A stretch of DNA of 64,000 nt, taken from positions 25,334,339-25,398,338 of the forward strand of contig NC_054543.1 of NCBI RefSeq assembly GCF_017654505.1, given 5' to 3'. Every line of letters starts with the position of its first letter. The first letter of the stretch is position 1. Below the pieces are notes generated by a model. It did no database searches. It saw only the letters and a list, made by a program, of their open reading frames with translations, and had not been told where the DNA came from. A program made the translations under genes and the position numbers. The stretch comes from Polyodon spathula. Lineage: Eukaryota; Chordata; Actinopteri; Acipenseriformes; Polyodontidae. This document shows positions 1-14,056 of the stretch, piece after piece.

Positions 1-271
1 CTTATTCGTTTTGGTTGTTGCACCTGCATGTGTGTTATCTGGAGAAAGGGCACAATACCATTGCTGGTAGAGTGCCCCGAACTATCATAGAATCATCTGC
101 CAACTGAGTGCAGGCTAATAAATCTGGACGCCTGTGCCGGTGTTTCATCATTGATCTTTGTGTCTGCCTTCTGTTTTCCCACACCCCCTTTACAGTGCTT
201 ATAAGAGTAAAGTCCATTAAGAGCAGCACTAAATACAACAAATGGATAAGAATGATTTAAAATAACAGCAT
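1..271. other. left-edge sequence, no gene recognised
   Basis: This stretch lies just upstream of the first recognisable DIRS Gag coding. It may be the 5' terminal repeat region of that element, but I see no diagnostic inverted repeat. Short reading frames on the minus strand here have no recognisable domain. Confidence 0.3.
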
Positions 272-1685
272 TTGTTCTGTGCCAGATGCTTGGGGCCAGA
301 CCATGCAGCCAAAGCACTGGCAGGTGAGTTGGACTGCTCTCCATGCAGAAAGTTCTCCAAAAGAACTAAGTGCAGGAGAGCAGCCCTATCCCCAACGGAG
401 TCTCCTTCCCTGAGCCATGGAAGAATGAGCTCTGTGGTCCAAGGTCCTCCGCCACAGTGTCCAGGGAGCTCCCCCGCACACCTGGGTCACCCTCCCCTTC
501 TCCACCACCGGCGCCTCTCAGGGGAAGCAAGATGATCACCGCCGAGGTGGTACCGCTCGAGGAGGCGTTCACCAGGGGACAGGCAGTTACCGTGCAGGTA
601 CCGCTCTCCTTCCCCGCGCAGGCTATCGGAGTCGCATAAGGGCTCAGCAGATGATGCTAGACACCCTACTCAAATCACAGGACATACTGCCTCCTACCAC
701 CGGGCAGCCCCAACTTCCACAGTCTCATTCCCCATCCCCAGCACCTAGACAGCCTAACCCAGGTGAGCTGTCCTTAACAGCGTCGAGGTCAGACGTGTCT
801 GACCCAGCCACTTCTATCGGGTAAGCCACAGCAGGGGGCTCTTTACCGCTCCTGCTGCATGTGTAGCAGAGGGAAGAGTTCCGGGCACTCATGCAGCGTG
901 CAGCTGCAGCCACAGACATTCCCCGGCCAGCACCCTCAGCCTCCAGAACAGAAGAGTCCCTGCTGCAACTGCAGGAGCCCAAGAAGCGGGCCTAGGCACA
1001 TTTCCCAATATCGGGGACAGTCTCGGTATTGGTGCAAGGTTCCATATTCACCAAGGGGGACAAGGACCCAACCTGTCGGTCCAAGCCTTGCAGGACAATG
1101 GATGCAATGCGTAAGAAGGCGTACGCATTGGCATCGCTGTCAGTCAGAGCAGCGAATGCCATGGCTATACTGGTGTTCTACCAGACCCAGTTAGCAGAGA
1201 GTCTGAAGGAAAGAGCTAAGGAGGCAGACACAGGGGAGCTCCAGGCGGTCGCAAAGGCGATGACTGACCTAATGGGCGAGTTAGGTCAGGCATCAGGGAG
1301 GTTGCTGGCGACGATGGTGGCCGGTCGATGGCATTTGTGGCTGACACAAGTCAAGGTCGTGGAGACAGAGAAGGTGGTATTACTGGATGTCCCCATTACA
1401 CTGGGGCAGACATTTGGGGCCACCATTGATGTGAGCCTTGCGAGGTCCCACAAGGCCTTAGAGGTTGCCTCCAGATTCTGGCAGTGGCCAAGGTGGCCTT
1501 CCCAGCCTGCAGGGGCAACGGGACCAGAACGCTGCCCTCCACCCCAGAACAGACAAGCAGGCAGAGGAAGAGCCGGCGGCAAGAGACCACCGCCAGCCAG
1601 CGATAACAGATTCTCCGGCTGGAGACTGAGGCCAGGGCCTAAGAAAGATCCGCCCCCTCCCAAGCCCAAGGGAGACCACCTCTGA
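272..1685 (+). pseudogene. DIRS retrotransposon copy A: Gag-like region, frameshifted
   Basis: Gag-type protein of a DIRS (tyrosine-recombinase) retrotransposon, broken across three plus-strand frames. The N-terminal piece (272-535) has a Cys-rich start, with CARCLG, DHA and DCSPC spacing like the Cys motif that opens DIRS Gag proteins of fishes. The longest intact piece (1029-1685, 218 codons) has the helical middle (AYALASLSVRAANAMAIL), a conserved 'RHLWL'-like segment (seen as GRWHLWL) and a basic, Pro/Gly-rich tail ending in KPKGDHL. The same Cys-rich start recurs at 9.7 kb in copy B. Gag would form the RNA-binding particle. The frame changes mean this copy cannot make it. I read this as gag because it lies directly upstream of a DIRS reverse transcriptase in the same orientation. 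Confidence 0.72.
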
Positions 1686-1770
1686 GGGGCCCCAGCTGCC
1701 ACCATCCCACCTCACAACCAGACTGATCCAAGGCAACGACCCATGGCAAGGCTGCACCCTGGACTCCTGG

Positions 1771-2650
1771 GTGCTATCGACAATGAGACATGAATACGCT
1801 CTACAATTCCGATTAGGTCTGCCACCCTTCAAGGGTGTGCTCCTCACCACCGTCAAACCAGCGAGGGCGATACTCCTTCAACAGGAGATCGCCAATCTTC
1901 AACAGAAGAACGCTGTGCGAGTGGTAAATCCTTTTACTCCAGGTACTTCCCGGTGCCCAAGAGGGATGGCGGTTTCAGACCTATTCTGGACCTCAGGGTC
2001 CTCAACTTGTTCCTCGAACAGAGGAAGTTCAACATATTGATAGCACAGCTTATCCTCCAGTCCGTCCAATGGGTGACTGGTTCACACCGATCGACCTGCA
2101 AGATGCCTACTTCTATGTCCCGATCCGTCCTGCACACAGAAAGTATCTGCGCTTCGCCTTTCAAGGCAATGCGTATGAATTCTGCGTGCTGCCGTTTGGC
2201 CTCTCGCTGGCACCCCGCATATTTTCAAAGTGCATGGATGCAGCACTGGCTCCACTCAGGCTGCAGGGTATTCAGATCATGAACTATCTGGACGATTGGC
2301 TAGTTTGTGCGCATTCCAAAGCACGTGCAGAGGCGCACACAAAACAGGTCATAGATCATGTGATGAAGCTAAGGCTCTTGGTACATCAACAGAAGAGCAA
2401 CCATACTGGCTCAGTCCACAGTGTTCCTGGGGATCAAACTGAACTCTGTCAGCATGCTTGCCTCACTGTCTGAAGACAGGATTCAGTCGTTTGAAGCCAC
2501 ACTCTCCCTATTCAGAGAGGATGCTCTGCTAAGGGTCAGAATATATCGAAGGTTGTTGGGGCTAAATGCAGCCGCCTCGAGGATCCTTACACTAGGGCTG
2601 CTGAGAATGCACCTGCTTCAAGCCTGGGTAAATACACTCAAGGTGCACCC
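1771..2650 (+). pseudogene. DIRS copy A: reverse transcriptase, frameshifted
   Basis: Reverse transcriptase of a DIRS element, spread over three frames. Pieces in order are KPARAILLQQEI and NPFTPG (1771-1950), PKRDGGFRPILDLRVLN (from 1953), GDWFTPIDLQDAYFYVPI (from 2069), the FAFQG..YEFCVLPFGLSLAP block, and the catalytic box NYLDDWL near 2281-2300. The YLDDWL form and the LPFGLSLAPR block are characteristic of DIRS/Ngaro rather than Gypsy enzymes. A further block (2421-2657) continues into the RT/RNase H connection. The aspartates of the catalytic box are present, but shifts around 1950-2070 and 2400-2430 break translation. It lies between gag and RNase H, the expected DIRS order. Confidence 0.85.
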
Positions 2651-2674
2651 GGTCTGAAATCGGTACCATCTGGT

Positions 2675-3511
2675 GTGAGTGTCCAGACAATGCCGGAAGA
2701 CACCGGAGTGGTGGCTCCGTCCCGACAATCTGCGCTTGAGATTTCCCCTTGGATCCCATCACAGAAGGGAAGTGGTCACTACAGACCCCTCCAGCATAGG
2801 CTGGGGAGCGGTCAATTATGGAAGAGGAATAAGAAGGGGACATTGGCAGCAAGCGCACATAAATGCCCAAGAGCTGCAAGCAGTAAACCTGCCGTTATCT
2901 CATTTTCGCCAGCAGTTAGCGCACAAAATGTGTTGGTCCAGACGGACAATACTACAGTGGTAGCCTACATAAACCACCAAGCTCGCTAGGCCTTCAACAC
3001 GCAGTGCACAGACTCCTCCTACAGAAACTTGCGTTCCATCAGGGCGGTTCACCTCCCCGGTGTGGACAACAAGGCAGCAGACCTCCTGTCCAGAAGAGCT
3101 CCAGACAGCTTGGAATGGAGACTGCATCCTCAAGTGGTGAAACAGATTAGGGAGAGGTTTTGTACTGCACGAGTCAACCTCTTTGCCACAGCCGAGTCCA
3201 CTCATTGCCTCCTATGGTTTTCCATGGAGAGAGATGGGGGCCTCCTTGGAGTAGATGAGGTAGCTCACCCCTGGCCACAGGGGCTCTTGTATGCGTTCCC
3301 TCCGCTACCATTAATACCCTTGACACTAGAGAGGATCAGGGTGGAGAGAGCACAGGTTCTGCTGATTGCACCCAGATGGCCGAGGTGCCCATGGTTTTCT
3401 CTCCTCTCTGACATGTTGTCAGGTCAACCGTGGCAGCTCCCACTGTGCAACGACCTCCTGAGCTGGGCTATTATGGCAATTGAAAGACAATATATGGCAG
3501 TCCATTTTTAA
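2675..3511 (+). pseudogene. DIRS copy A: RNase H and post-RNase H linker, 3' truncated
   Basis: RNase H and the conserved downstream linker of a DIRS element. TTDPSSIGWGA (about 2793-2825) corresponds to the first catalytic Asp region. INAQELQAV near 2862 corresponds to the Glu helix. QTDNTTVVAYINHQ near 2940-2980 corresponds to the third acidic segment. From 3029 to 3511 a single frame reads through the usual linker (VNLFATAESTHCLLWF, LLYAFPPLPLIP, VLLIAPRWP). The element then stops: no tyrosine recombinase follows, so copy A lost its 3' end at about 3512. Copies C and D elsewhere in the window do carry the recombinase. Confidence 0.83.
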
Positions 3512-4002
3512 TGAACTGGGTAAGCCTGGTATGTATGATTTATTGGGGTATATATTGTGTATACTATATAACATCGTCATAGTTTCCTCAATATCTTGAC
3601 GAATATGTACCAGTCTTGATCATAGTTTTCTCAATAGCAATTTTTAATAGTATAGATCTGGCAGTTTTCCATCCTGTCGCATCGCCTCTGTCTCTTCTGG
3701 TGTGTACGGTCATGTCACTGCGAAATTATCTTGTTGCCTAATGAAAAATCACATCACTTCTGGTGTGAAGAAGCCTTTCTATTATTTGTCAGTATTTCTT
3801 ATTTGTTAGGACTGCATGAATTCTTCAAACTTATTTTTTCATATACTTACAAGAAGTATAATACAAGATTATATTTTTACCTTCAAGCAGGACCTAGTTG
3901 AGAATTAGTGTCATAAAGAAATTCATGTGAATCCAGGTTTGTTCTAATGAACAAAAAGTTACTATTGTATTTAAACTTATGGAAATTATTCTGGGTTTAA
4001 AA
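3512..4002. other. AT-rich intronic spacer
   Basis: AT-rich sequence between the truncated end of DIRS copy A and a LINE tail. I see no coding, RNA gene or repeat family I recognise. Confidence 0.5.
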
Positions 4003-4350
4003 GGCATGTCCTATGCAGACAGGCTAAACAAACTGAACCTATTCAGTCTTGAACAAGGCTACGGCAATCTGAGTCAGGAATCGAAATTCTAAAAGGTATT
4101 GACAATGTCGACCCAAGGGACTTTTTCAACTAGAAAATAGAAAATATGAAGCACTTTTTTACACAGAGAATTGTGAGAGTCTGAAACCAATTCCCCAGTT
4201 ATGTTGTTGAAGCTGACACCCTGGGATCCTTAAAGAAGCTGCTTAATGAGATTCTGGGATCAATAACTACTAACAACCGAACAAACAAGATGGGCCGAAT
4301 GGTCTCATCTCATTTGTAAACTTGCTTATGTTCTTATTTTCTTATAAACT
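4003..4350 (+). repeat. LINE 3' tail fragment (plus strand)
   Basis: This matches, in opposite orientation, the 3' end of the LINE at 56.5-57.6 kb. Shared pieces include the C-terminal coding text (YADRLN-like and a LFSLEQ-like stretch), 'GACAATGTCGACCCAAGGGA', 'AAGATGGGCCGAATGG' and the terminal 'CTTATGTTCTTAT' tail. It is a dead-on-arrival 3' fragment. The window's other LINE copy carries a reverse transcriptase, which supports a 5'-truncated retrotransposition origin. Confidence 0.8.
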
Positions 4351-5952
4351 GTTTGATGATGCTAAATTGTGACTAATATATTCTTGACTACTACATGAAC
4401 AACAATTTTTCCCATCACATGGCGACCTTTTATTAAACTGCCAGATAAAGAGAACACAGATTGACACAAGCAACACTGCATTTCAGATCAGCACAGTGCA
4501 ATGACACATCTCCATTTTCACTGCCCATCTCCATGAAAAAGATGATAGCATGAAAGATGTTTATCAATGTTGCATCCTAAGTACTGTCAGACATAAACTG
4601 TAATGATGATAGAGAGACAGATGCAATGGGAATGTATTGAGCTTGTTAATAATGGAGTAGGGCAGTGGTTCTCAAACATGAATTTTAAAGGTCCACATTT
4701 TCAGCCCTGAAACATGACAGGGGGCAGCAGTAGGTGCAAGTCAGTCTGTTCTGATCATTTCTTTTCCCCAAGTTCTTTTCAGTTCACACATAGCTCTATA
4801 CATTTTTTATTACATACTTAATGCATCATTTCAGAATGGATAAAACACCACACAGCTATAAAAAGGATGTTGTTAGTAATAAATGTAAATAAATGTAAAA
4901 AGTGACCAGTGTGCAATGAGTAAAGGTGGGGACTGTTGGTCAGGCTGCTAGATAAAGTTTGGGGGAGGGGTTGCACACTATTTTTCAGGTTTCATTTTCT
5001 GTCATAGGCACACACTCTCTTCATTTAAAGACAGTTTCTCACTGAAGAATCATCTTATTGTAGATGATCAAGAACAATGAACAGATCCACCATCTAGTGT
5101 CTCCCAACATGCTTCTACACTTAGAGGACTGCTAGCTAGCAACAATATCTTAGCTATCTTTATACCTGTATTACCCCTTACAAAAGATTAGCACAGTAGA
5201 AATTAATCTAAAGTCGACCAGTCGCCACTTAAAATATATGGAAAAATCATAATTTGATAATGTCTGCTACTCTATTTGTGAATGGAATGTTTCATAAGAC
5301 TTTGTAGTTTGTGACCTATATTTTAAAACAGCTTGGGATTTTTAAAAACTATTTATAAATGTTCTAAAATGTAATTTATATGTTAATGGATTGCAACCAC
5401 ACTCCATCTGAATCCGCTAGCTTCATAATTATTTTATGATCACGTGGCATGGGATTAGTCACCAATTCCTGAAGTTGAATGTCACTTTTTTATTTGACTA
5501 GTCAACTATCAGGTGTTACCCCTAGTTAATACTGTACTTATCATCATCAGCACACATAACTCCTTCACGAGACCAAGTCACCACACACAATAAACTACAG
5601 TATATATGAATAGAAATGTCATGAATTGTCATACCAGACACTGAAAACATAGCTGGTTGCATTGGACTACGTCTAGGCCTAAATGAACGAGTTCTGTATT
5701 AATAAATAACAACCACTGAAAAAAATATATCAGATGACAGGCAACCCAGATGTTGCTCACTTTCAGTTCATGAGCACTCACATGCTGCCACATATAGATT
5801 AGCCACCCTTATTCGTATTACCTACAGTCTAACTGCTAAAAGATGAATAAGTTAAACTCAAGATAAAAGCCATTATACAGACGACTGTCCGGCTCCACTA
5901 TATACCGGCTGGAGATGCTGAATTAAAAGAATAAAAAGAATAAAACAGATAC
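4351..5952. other. intronic sequence downstream of CNTNAP exon, no gene seen
   Basis: This would be intron beyond the lowest-coordinate CNTNAP exon. Around 4664 there is a CAGTGGTTCTCAAAC motif resembling the end of hAT-type elements, but I could not find its partner. No exon encoding the next expected segment (start of the fourth laminin-G domain) was recognised, so the intron probably continues past the window edge. Confidence 0.45.
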
Positions 5953-6192
5953 CTTTCTTACAGAGGGGTCCCCTATAGGCAGAGTGAATGCAGTCACAGT
6001 AGAAGCCGTTGTATTTTTCAATGCACTTTCCTCCATTGTGGCAGAAACTGCCATAACCGCTGCAGTGACCAGGGCAGCCTGGCTGGACTCCTGGAGTCAT
6101 CTTCGCCCGTTCCTCAAGGTCAAGGGTCAAGCCGTTCAACATCAAGGAACGAACACAACCCAGAAACCCCTTCTGCCTTGATGCTGTACCTC
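5953..6192 (-). CDS. cntnap4: CNTNAP-family exon: end of laminin-G 3 and EGF-like 2
   Basis: Internal coding exon of 240 nt, the most 3' one visible. The acceptor is ...CTTTCTGCAG before 6192 and the donor is GTATCT after 5953 (minus strand). It begins [13 protein letters not shown] and continues [17 protein letters not shown], the last strands of the third laminin-G domain. A six-cysteine EGF-like module follows: [24 protein letters not shown], and a final Cys before KK. CNTNAP proteins are single-pass neuronal adhesion molecules of the neurexin superfamily; this module sits in the extracellular part. GCPGHCS, CHNGGKC and the CKK ending resemble CNTNAP4 more than CNTNAP2 or CNTNAP1. The paralogue call is from memory and needs a tree; the family call is firm. 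No in-frame stop or frameshift is seen. Confidence 0.9.
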
Positions 6193-6304
6193 CTGCAGAA
6201 AGGATAACTAAATCTGAATTCCCATCTCATTTGCTGGCTTATTTAGTGTTTCACGGTCATGTTTTTGTGGAATGATGAATTTAAAGAACAACTGCCTAAA
6301 AATG

Positions 6305-6305
<1 letters not shown>

Positions 6306-6370
<65 letters not shown>
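6306..6370. repeat. (TA)n microsatellite
   Basis: Uninterrupted TA dinucleotide run of about 65 bp inside the intron between two CNTNAP exons. Reading frames across it are artefacts. Confidence 0.97.
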
Positions 6371-6372
<2 letters not shown>

Positions 6373-6539
6373 AAAGCTGTAAAAGCTTCATTTCATGAAT
6401 TTAATACTGTATAACTCTGGGCTTTGGACAATCAACAGATCCACTAGTGACATCTTCATTACGTTATTGTGTTCCCCAAGGCTTATTCTGTGCTAGTACC
6501 AACAATACAGCACTCTACATCAGCTAGATAAGCCACAAT

Positions 6540-6715
6540 ATCAATCAATCAATCAATCAATCTTTATTTTACATAGTGCCTTTCATAGTATACCACCATC
6601 ACAAAGTGCTTTACAAGATGCAATAACAAGAAAATCCATAATACTTTAAATACAGAGAAATGCATAATACAAGATATACAGTAAAAAAAAAAAAAAAAAT
6701 ACGCATAATACATTA
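6540..6715 (-). repeat. LINE-like 3' end repeat with (ATCA)n tail
   Basis: An ATCA repeat (6540-6562) is joined to TTTATTTTACATAGTGCC, TTTCATAG and CACAAAGTGCTTTACAAG. This is a widespread fish repeat end that I associate with LINE/SINE 3' tails. An A-run near 6684-6700 follows. Family assignment is by memory. Confidence 0.5.
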
Positions 6716-7032
6716 AATATCTGTGGATATATTAGTCATTTTGTACGACAGGCAAACACGGGATACACATTTTTGGCCAAATAATGAAATTGTATATTGT
6801 CATTTGGCCAACTGCTTAGAAGCTCAAGTTAAAAGCCTGGTTTAACAGATGGCTGTAATCCACAAGTGTCTTTATGCTATTCCTGTGGACTCAGTATGGA
6901 CCTTTCTAACATGGCATTACACTGATACAGGACCAAACTAGCCAGGTGATATACTTTGGGAAAACTACAAGTCCTGCTTATGCTAGAAAATGTTGGCATC
7001 GTTGAAGACAACTTGCTTCTTAACTGCGTTTA

Positions 7033-8955
<1,923 letters not shown>

Positions 8956-8956
8956 T

Positions 8957-9668
8957 ATGTCCAAAAAATTCCCAGCCCTGTGCAGTCACCCACGTGTGGT
9001 TGTCTATTTCCTTCTTGAGAATGTACAGTTCCTCAACGGAGCTAGACCTTCCCGCATCCCCCGGCAGCGTAGGCCCGCCCACCTTGGTGAGTCGGGCCTT
9101 GTAAACGAACAGTGTGTTCTCCCCTATCTATTTCTACGTGGTTTTCACTGTCCGCTTCCAACTCGCCAGCCGCGGCTTTGGCCCTTGTGTCTCCATGGTG
9201 TATGCTAGGAGCTGACCAGGTGTGTGACAGCATGGTTAGGGTAGGCACAGCTGCATAGCTGCCCCACAGTGCTTCGGTACCACAGCACATGCAGAGCCCT
9301 TGGTACTTCAGTATGTTGGTGCGCAAGATGATCATTGCATACAGCACATGTTGCCCATCGCTACAGCGTCAGTGCATATACCCAGCAACGCATGTTACAT
9401 GGTGCTTGGTGCTCACTGCTACAGCGCTAGTGCATGAACGCATGGTGCTGCACAGTACACGGAGGACGTAATGCACAGTACTCTGTGCACGGTAACCGGT
9501 GCACACAATGCTAGGTGCCAACTGCTACACTAGTGCATGGGTATACGGTGTCGCATGGTACACAGAGCACGCCATGCGCATGGTGCTCAGTGCCATCTGC
9601 TACAGTGCTAGTGGTTGAATGCACACCACCACACTATTTAATCAGCGCTTGAGTGCTCATTACAGCCA
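8957..9668 (+). repeat. DIRS copy B: terminal/leader region with diverged short repeats
   Basis: This parallels the region preceding the coding part in copy C (about 17040-17640). Both have a GGTAGGCAC-type block followed by many diverged units around GGTGC, CACAGTAC and TGCATGG, each a few tens of bases long. The repeat-rich stretch is clearest at 9400-9650. I read it as the 5' terminal/leader region of the DIRS element. Confidence 0.55.
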
Positions 9669-10874
9669 GTGAAAACTGTGTTTGGTGCACAGCCGATGCA
9701 GAACACTGAACTGATGTCAGGCAAGTCGGGCTTCCACCTCTGTACAGCATGCAAGTCAAATATCTCACTGGAGGATAAGCATACCCTCTGTGAGCAGTGC
9801 TTGGGTGTTCAACATGCCACCTTGGCCCTTGAGAGGGAGGTGGCCTGCAGAATCTGTGCGGATTTTCAGCCCCGGGTGAGGGAGAATAGGTTGGAAAGGG
9901 CAACGAGGGCAAGTTATGCGCCCTCAGTGTCTAGACCGTCGGCGGCTCTTGGAGCCCCAGATCCCCTCCTCCATGAACTGTATCGGGACCCCCTGCTGGA
10001 CATCCCTGATACGCAAGCCCCCCCGTAGTCACTCCCCATCTCCACAGACAAGAAGGGTGAAGAGTTTGAAGCAGACCAGGTCCTGGAGCTTTTGGCCTTG
10101 GCCGCAGTCCCAGCCTGGTTCAGCCCCAATTGCCATACCCCCCTCCTCCCCCAGGAGAGATCAGGGTGGATGAGAAGAGGTGTCCCAGATGGTGCAAGAG
10201 GATATGCTTTCTATAGCGGTCTCTGGGGAGGGGGCCTCCTTCTCCTCTGACATGCAGGTAGAAAGGGAGCTCGAACCCCCTACTGAGGAACCTGGCTTCA
10301 AGGTAGCCTCGGAACCAGCACTCCCCCATTGTCTAGCTCAGATTTGGCACTGATGGGACATGCGGCAGTGTTCCTGCAGGTACCCTGGACGCCAACAGCA
10401 GAACCACATCGGTCCGTTTTCTGGACACAGGCAATGGCTCCTCGCCCTCAAAAGTTCCCAGCTTTCCTGGACTTCATGGAGGAGGTACGCTCCTCCTGGG
10501 ATTGTCCGGCTTCAGGACCTAGCATGCTGAAGCAGGCTGCACCACTTGCCTCTCTAGAAGGCACCGAAAAGCTGGGCCTAGTGGGGTTCTCCCAAGTAGA
10601 TTCCACCATCGTGGCCCTGGTTAATGCTCCGCTGGTGGATGGGTTGTCTAGATTCCCGGCGTGCCCGAACCTACCATGCAGGGTGACAGAAATGTACTTC
10701 AAGCAGGCGTATGCAGCGGAGACGCAGGCAACTCGCCTGTCAAACACACCGAGCATGCTAATGGCCTATATGAATGGTGGACTGCGTGGGGCACTGCTCC
10801 CTGAGTCGGTGGCTACAGAGCTATATCTCCTGTCGTTTACAAGCTTGCTGTGCTGCCATTCGACCTCTCCCTAG
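9669..10874 (+). pseudogene. DIRS copy B: Gag region, decayed
   Basis: The first frame (about 9696-10028) opens with a Cys-rich motif, HLCTACKSNISLEDKHTLC, EQCLG, then CRICADF. This is the same type of N-terminus as DIRS copy A. A second frame (10329-10874) carries the Gag C-terminal part (FPAFLDFMEEVRSSWDCP, VALVNAPLVDGLSRFP, MLMAYMNGGLRGALLPE). Between them (10029-10328) the frame is broken. Copy B is a different DIRS lineage from copy A, judged by the low similarity between their Gag pieces. Confidence 0.68.
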
Positions 10875-11616
10875 CTCCTCATGTTTTCAAAGCATGTAGA
10901 CGCTATCCTGGCCCCCCTGCGACTGCAGGGAATCAGAGTAATAAACTAGTTGATCTGTTAACAGTCGTGAGTGGGATCAGTGGCCCACACGGTGTTCATG
11001 ACAGAGCGATCAACGATGCAGAGAGTCGGCTTACACTGGTGCAGTGCATGATGTACTTGGGGCTCTGGCAGGACTCCATTATGATATGAGCATGCTTGTC
11101 AAACGAAAGAGTTGCAGCTATCCAGGACTGTCTCTCCTTGTTTCGACAGGGATCGCAGGTCACCCTCCTATTACGCCAGAAACTGGTTTGACGGCCGCAG
11201 CTGGGTCTACTTTGCATGCAACCGCTACAAGCATGGCTAAATGCATTCCACCTAAACACCAAACGTGGCAGACACATTCAGCTGACTGTATCTCACGCAT
11301 GTTTGCTGTCCCTGCGGGTGACGCACATTTCTGGAGTGGTGAACTGGGCAGTGGACCTCCTCTCCAGGGGGGATCCGCATCCGCTGGAGTGGAGTGGATT
11401 TGGAATCGGTTCGGAAAGGCACAGGACAATTTCTTCGCCTTGGCCGAGATAACACATTGCCTTGTGGTACTCCCTCCACCTCTTAGGCGGTCCACTCGAC
11501 GTAGATGCCCTAGTGCACGAATGCCCAAAGCATTTTTACACGCTTTCCCGCCTATACCAAGAAAGCATCTTCGAATTGAATTAGATAACTTCTCTTTATT
11601 TGGTAGAAATAAATAA
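10845..11616 (+). pseudogene. DIRS copy B: RT/RNase H/linker remnants
   Basis: Short conserved blocks of DIRS reverse transcriptase survive in changing frames. LPFDLSLAPHVFKA (from 10850) equals the LPFGLSLAPR block, with most of the fingers region before it missing. The YLDD box is not recognisable. An RNase H remnant follows (VNWAVDLLSR near 11340), then the linker block (FGKAQDNFFALAEITHC, FLHAFPPIP). No tyrosine recombinase follows. Several internal deletions must be assumed; this copy is dead. Confidence 0.7.
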
Positions 11617-11740
11617 ATGACTTAAATGCATAGAGAAATAATATGCTTCTAAATAAATATTTTAAATAAATAAATGTAGAAATGAATACATGTTTATATT
11701 ATAAATGTAGAAATAAATTAATAAATAGCAAGCTAGAAAA
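11605..11740. repeat. AAATAAAT-rich interspersed repeat (same family at 33.6 kb)
   Basis: AAATAAATAAATGACTTAA, GCATAGAGAAATAA and related A/T-rich units. The reverse complement of the core recurs at about 33600-33730 (CTCTATGAATTTA, TTAAGTCATTTCTACC), so this is a dispersed repeat and not just low complexity. A MITE-like origin is a guess. Confidence 0.5.
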
Positions 11741-13638
11741 ATCCATGTCACATGACCACCCTGTACTAGTGTATGAACTATCCTTAAGAGTACAGAAAAT
11801 ATAAACCGTGTTTACAAGGAGATTGGGTAAAAGCCGGAACAGACCGGAACGGTAATTAATTCAATTGCAAAAACCAGCACAGAAAATTACACACATGAAG
11901 AGAATATATTACCAATCAGAACCAATTAATAATGCGCTGTAATTAACCCATTCTGGCCCAGAACCTTATTTTTTCACCAAAAAGCTTGCGGAACACTGGG
12001 TTCCGAAGGTGCAAAGACAATGAAAATTATACACATAATACAACTAGGTAAGAACAACATAACACTATTGAAAAAACCCACTGAACCGACCTTTTCTTGC
12101 TCATTCCATGCAATAAACAGCTTGATTAATAAAAACTTCCCTGAAGCTTACACTATTGATAAAGTTATTCCAAGAAACCATATTTCAGGGGTTCCAAATA
12201 GTATACAAAGAACCTTTTTTTAAACAGTAGGCTAAACAACCATAAATAAACGTTGAAATCTCAAAGGATTAATAAGGAACCCTAAAACTCCCAAAGAACC
12301 CCCAAGGGTTCTAATCTATATAGCCTTCTAATACTAAAATTCCATGCAAATTGACTAAAAATCACAGGTTTTGTGCATGACTACACATTTGAAAGCCATA
12401 TATTCAATTAGACTTCAGCAGTAAATACCTTGTTGGTGACTAAACATCCCACTACTTATTAGCAATAAAGGTCATACAGTAGAGAAGGCTAAACTGGGTT
12501 TAAAATATAATTTATGGTTGCCGTCTACGCCGCTGAAGGCACTACCTTCAGATTAAGTTAAAGATTTTAGGTTGTTAGCACCAGGTTCTTTTATTTTGGC
12601 CAGAGGATAAGATCTTGACCAAGCACAACACAAACACACAATACAAATTCCAGGGATGTAAAATAATCACATTTATTTAAAACACAATTTCGTTTCAATT
12701 CTCATATTGCACAAATTAGTTCTATCAGTTAGTTACAGTGGTGGGATTTACATGCAAGTTTTAATCGCGCTACTGTCGTGCATTCATGAAGTGTCACATA
12801 CAAATGACGCATGATTGTGCTCGTTCCAAAAGTGCACGGGATCTGAGATCTGTCATGCTTTTCAGTTTTTGCTTGTAAATTGCCCCAATGTTTCAGCCAA
12901 ATACTTCAATTCAATACATTATTTCAAGGGTTCAGTCCTTCTTTCTCGGGCATTACACTGTTACATTGTTTAATATATCAGCAACTCATTTAGAGCAAAA
13001 TACATTGTTTAATTTCTCTCTTGTATTCAGACACAAACACACAGCATTAGACAAGACAGCAGTTTCCCAAATTAAACATATACATAAAAACGAAACAGTT
13101 TATTTATTTATTTATTTCTGCATATGACACACAATGTAAAAAACGAATTTATTTTATTGAAGAAAATGGGAAAAAACATCAAGGTTTCTGTATTTGAAGC
13201 TATCCTGCGTAATATTAAAATCTAAACTGTTTTGCATTGTTTGCTCATTTTTCGTTACATCTTCTAAACTACATAACTGTAAGTTAGTGTGTTTGCTTGC
13301 CTTTGCACTATAATTGCATTGTATCCATATTGTATCAAACATATGTACATATATGAATATGTAAAATACATTTAAAGAAAAACCAAAAAGTTGTGCAAAA
13401 AATAAATGTTGTGAAACTGCTGCAGCTATATACACGTGTTATTATTTTTTTTTTTTAATCACGTATAACTGTCACAGTTAGGGGCTACCAACAATTCTAG
13501 ACCTTTGCAATTGTTCTGCTTGTGAAAACACTGTTACTTTATCACCTCCTTCCCTGCAAAGCAGAAAGAAGGCTTCACTATATTCCACTAAAAAGAAAAG
13601 AGAAAAACAATGTTAAAAATATGGTTCTGCTAAAATAA
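11741..13638. other. AT-rich intronic sequence, no gene seen
   Basis: About 1.9 kb of AT-rich DNA. Reading frames of 67-93 codons here (e.g. 12020-12223, 12888-13127, 13154-13435) show no domain, biased composition or family match. I found no splice-flanked CNTNAP coding. Confidence 0.5.
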
Positions 13639-13639
13639 T

Positions 13640-13740
13640 GTGTGTGTGTGTGTGTGTGTGTGTGTGTCTATATATATATATATATCATAATATGTATATA
13701 TATAGTATATATATCAATATATATAATATATATATACTGA
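13640..13740. repeat. (TG)n/(TA)n compound microsatellite
   Basis: A TG run (13640-13667) passes into imperfect TA repeats to about 13735. Confidence 0.95.
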
Positions 13741-13929
13741 AGATTATATATTTTTGTTTTATTCATGTGTCAAAAGTACACAGTTTTATTACCCAAATGG
13801 GCAGTTAAAGGTGTTCTTCAGTTCTTCAGTGTTTTTTTTTTTTTTTTCAGCAGTGTTATTTTGTTACCTCTGAGTGTACTGTGTTTATCATTTTCATACT
13901 CTGTGCAGCTTTGGAACCCTGTGTTCCGG

Positions 13930-14056
13930 GCAGTAAAAAGGTCTAATTAAGCAAATTATCAGATCAATTAAGGGTATGGATAAGTAGCTGAGAGCTCGGT
14001 CGGAACGAAAACCAGCAGCCACAGGGGGTCCCCAGGACCAAGTATGAGAAGCCCTG
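13930..14056 (-). repeat. hAT-type MITE end (CAGGGCTTCTCA family)
   Basis: The reverse complement begins CAGGGCTTCTCATACTTGG, then TCCTGGGGACCCCCTGTGG, CTGCTGGTTTTCGTTCC and GAGCTCTCAG. The same module occurs at 27.8-28.2 kb and at 50.1-50.5 kb. The CAGNGnTTCTCAA terminus is typical of hAT elements. Only one end is clear here. Confidence 0.6.

Noticed and set aside
4664..4678. hAT element end (CAGTGGTTCTCAAAC)
   Set aside because: No partner end or 8-bp flank repeat could be found. The same applies to 23374.
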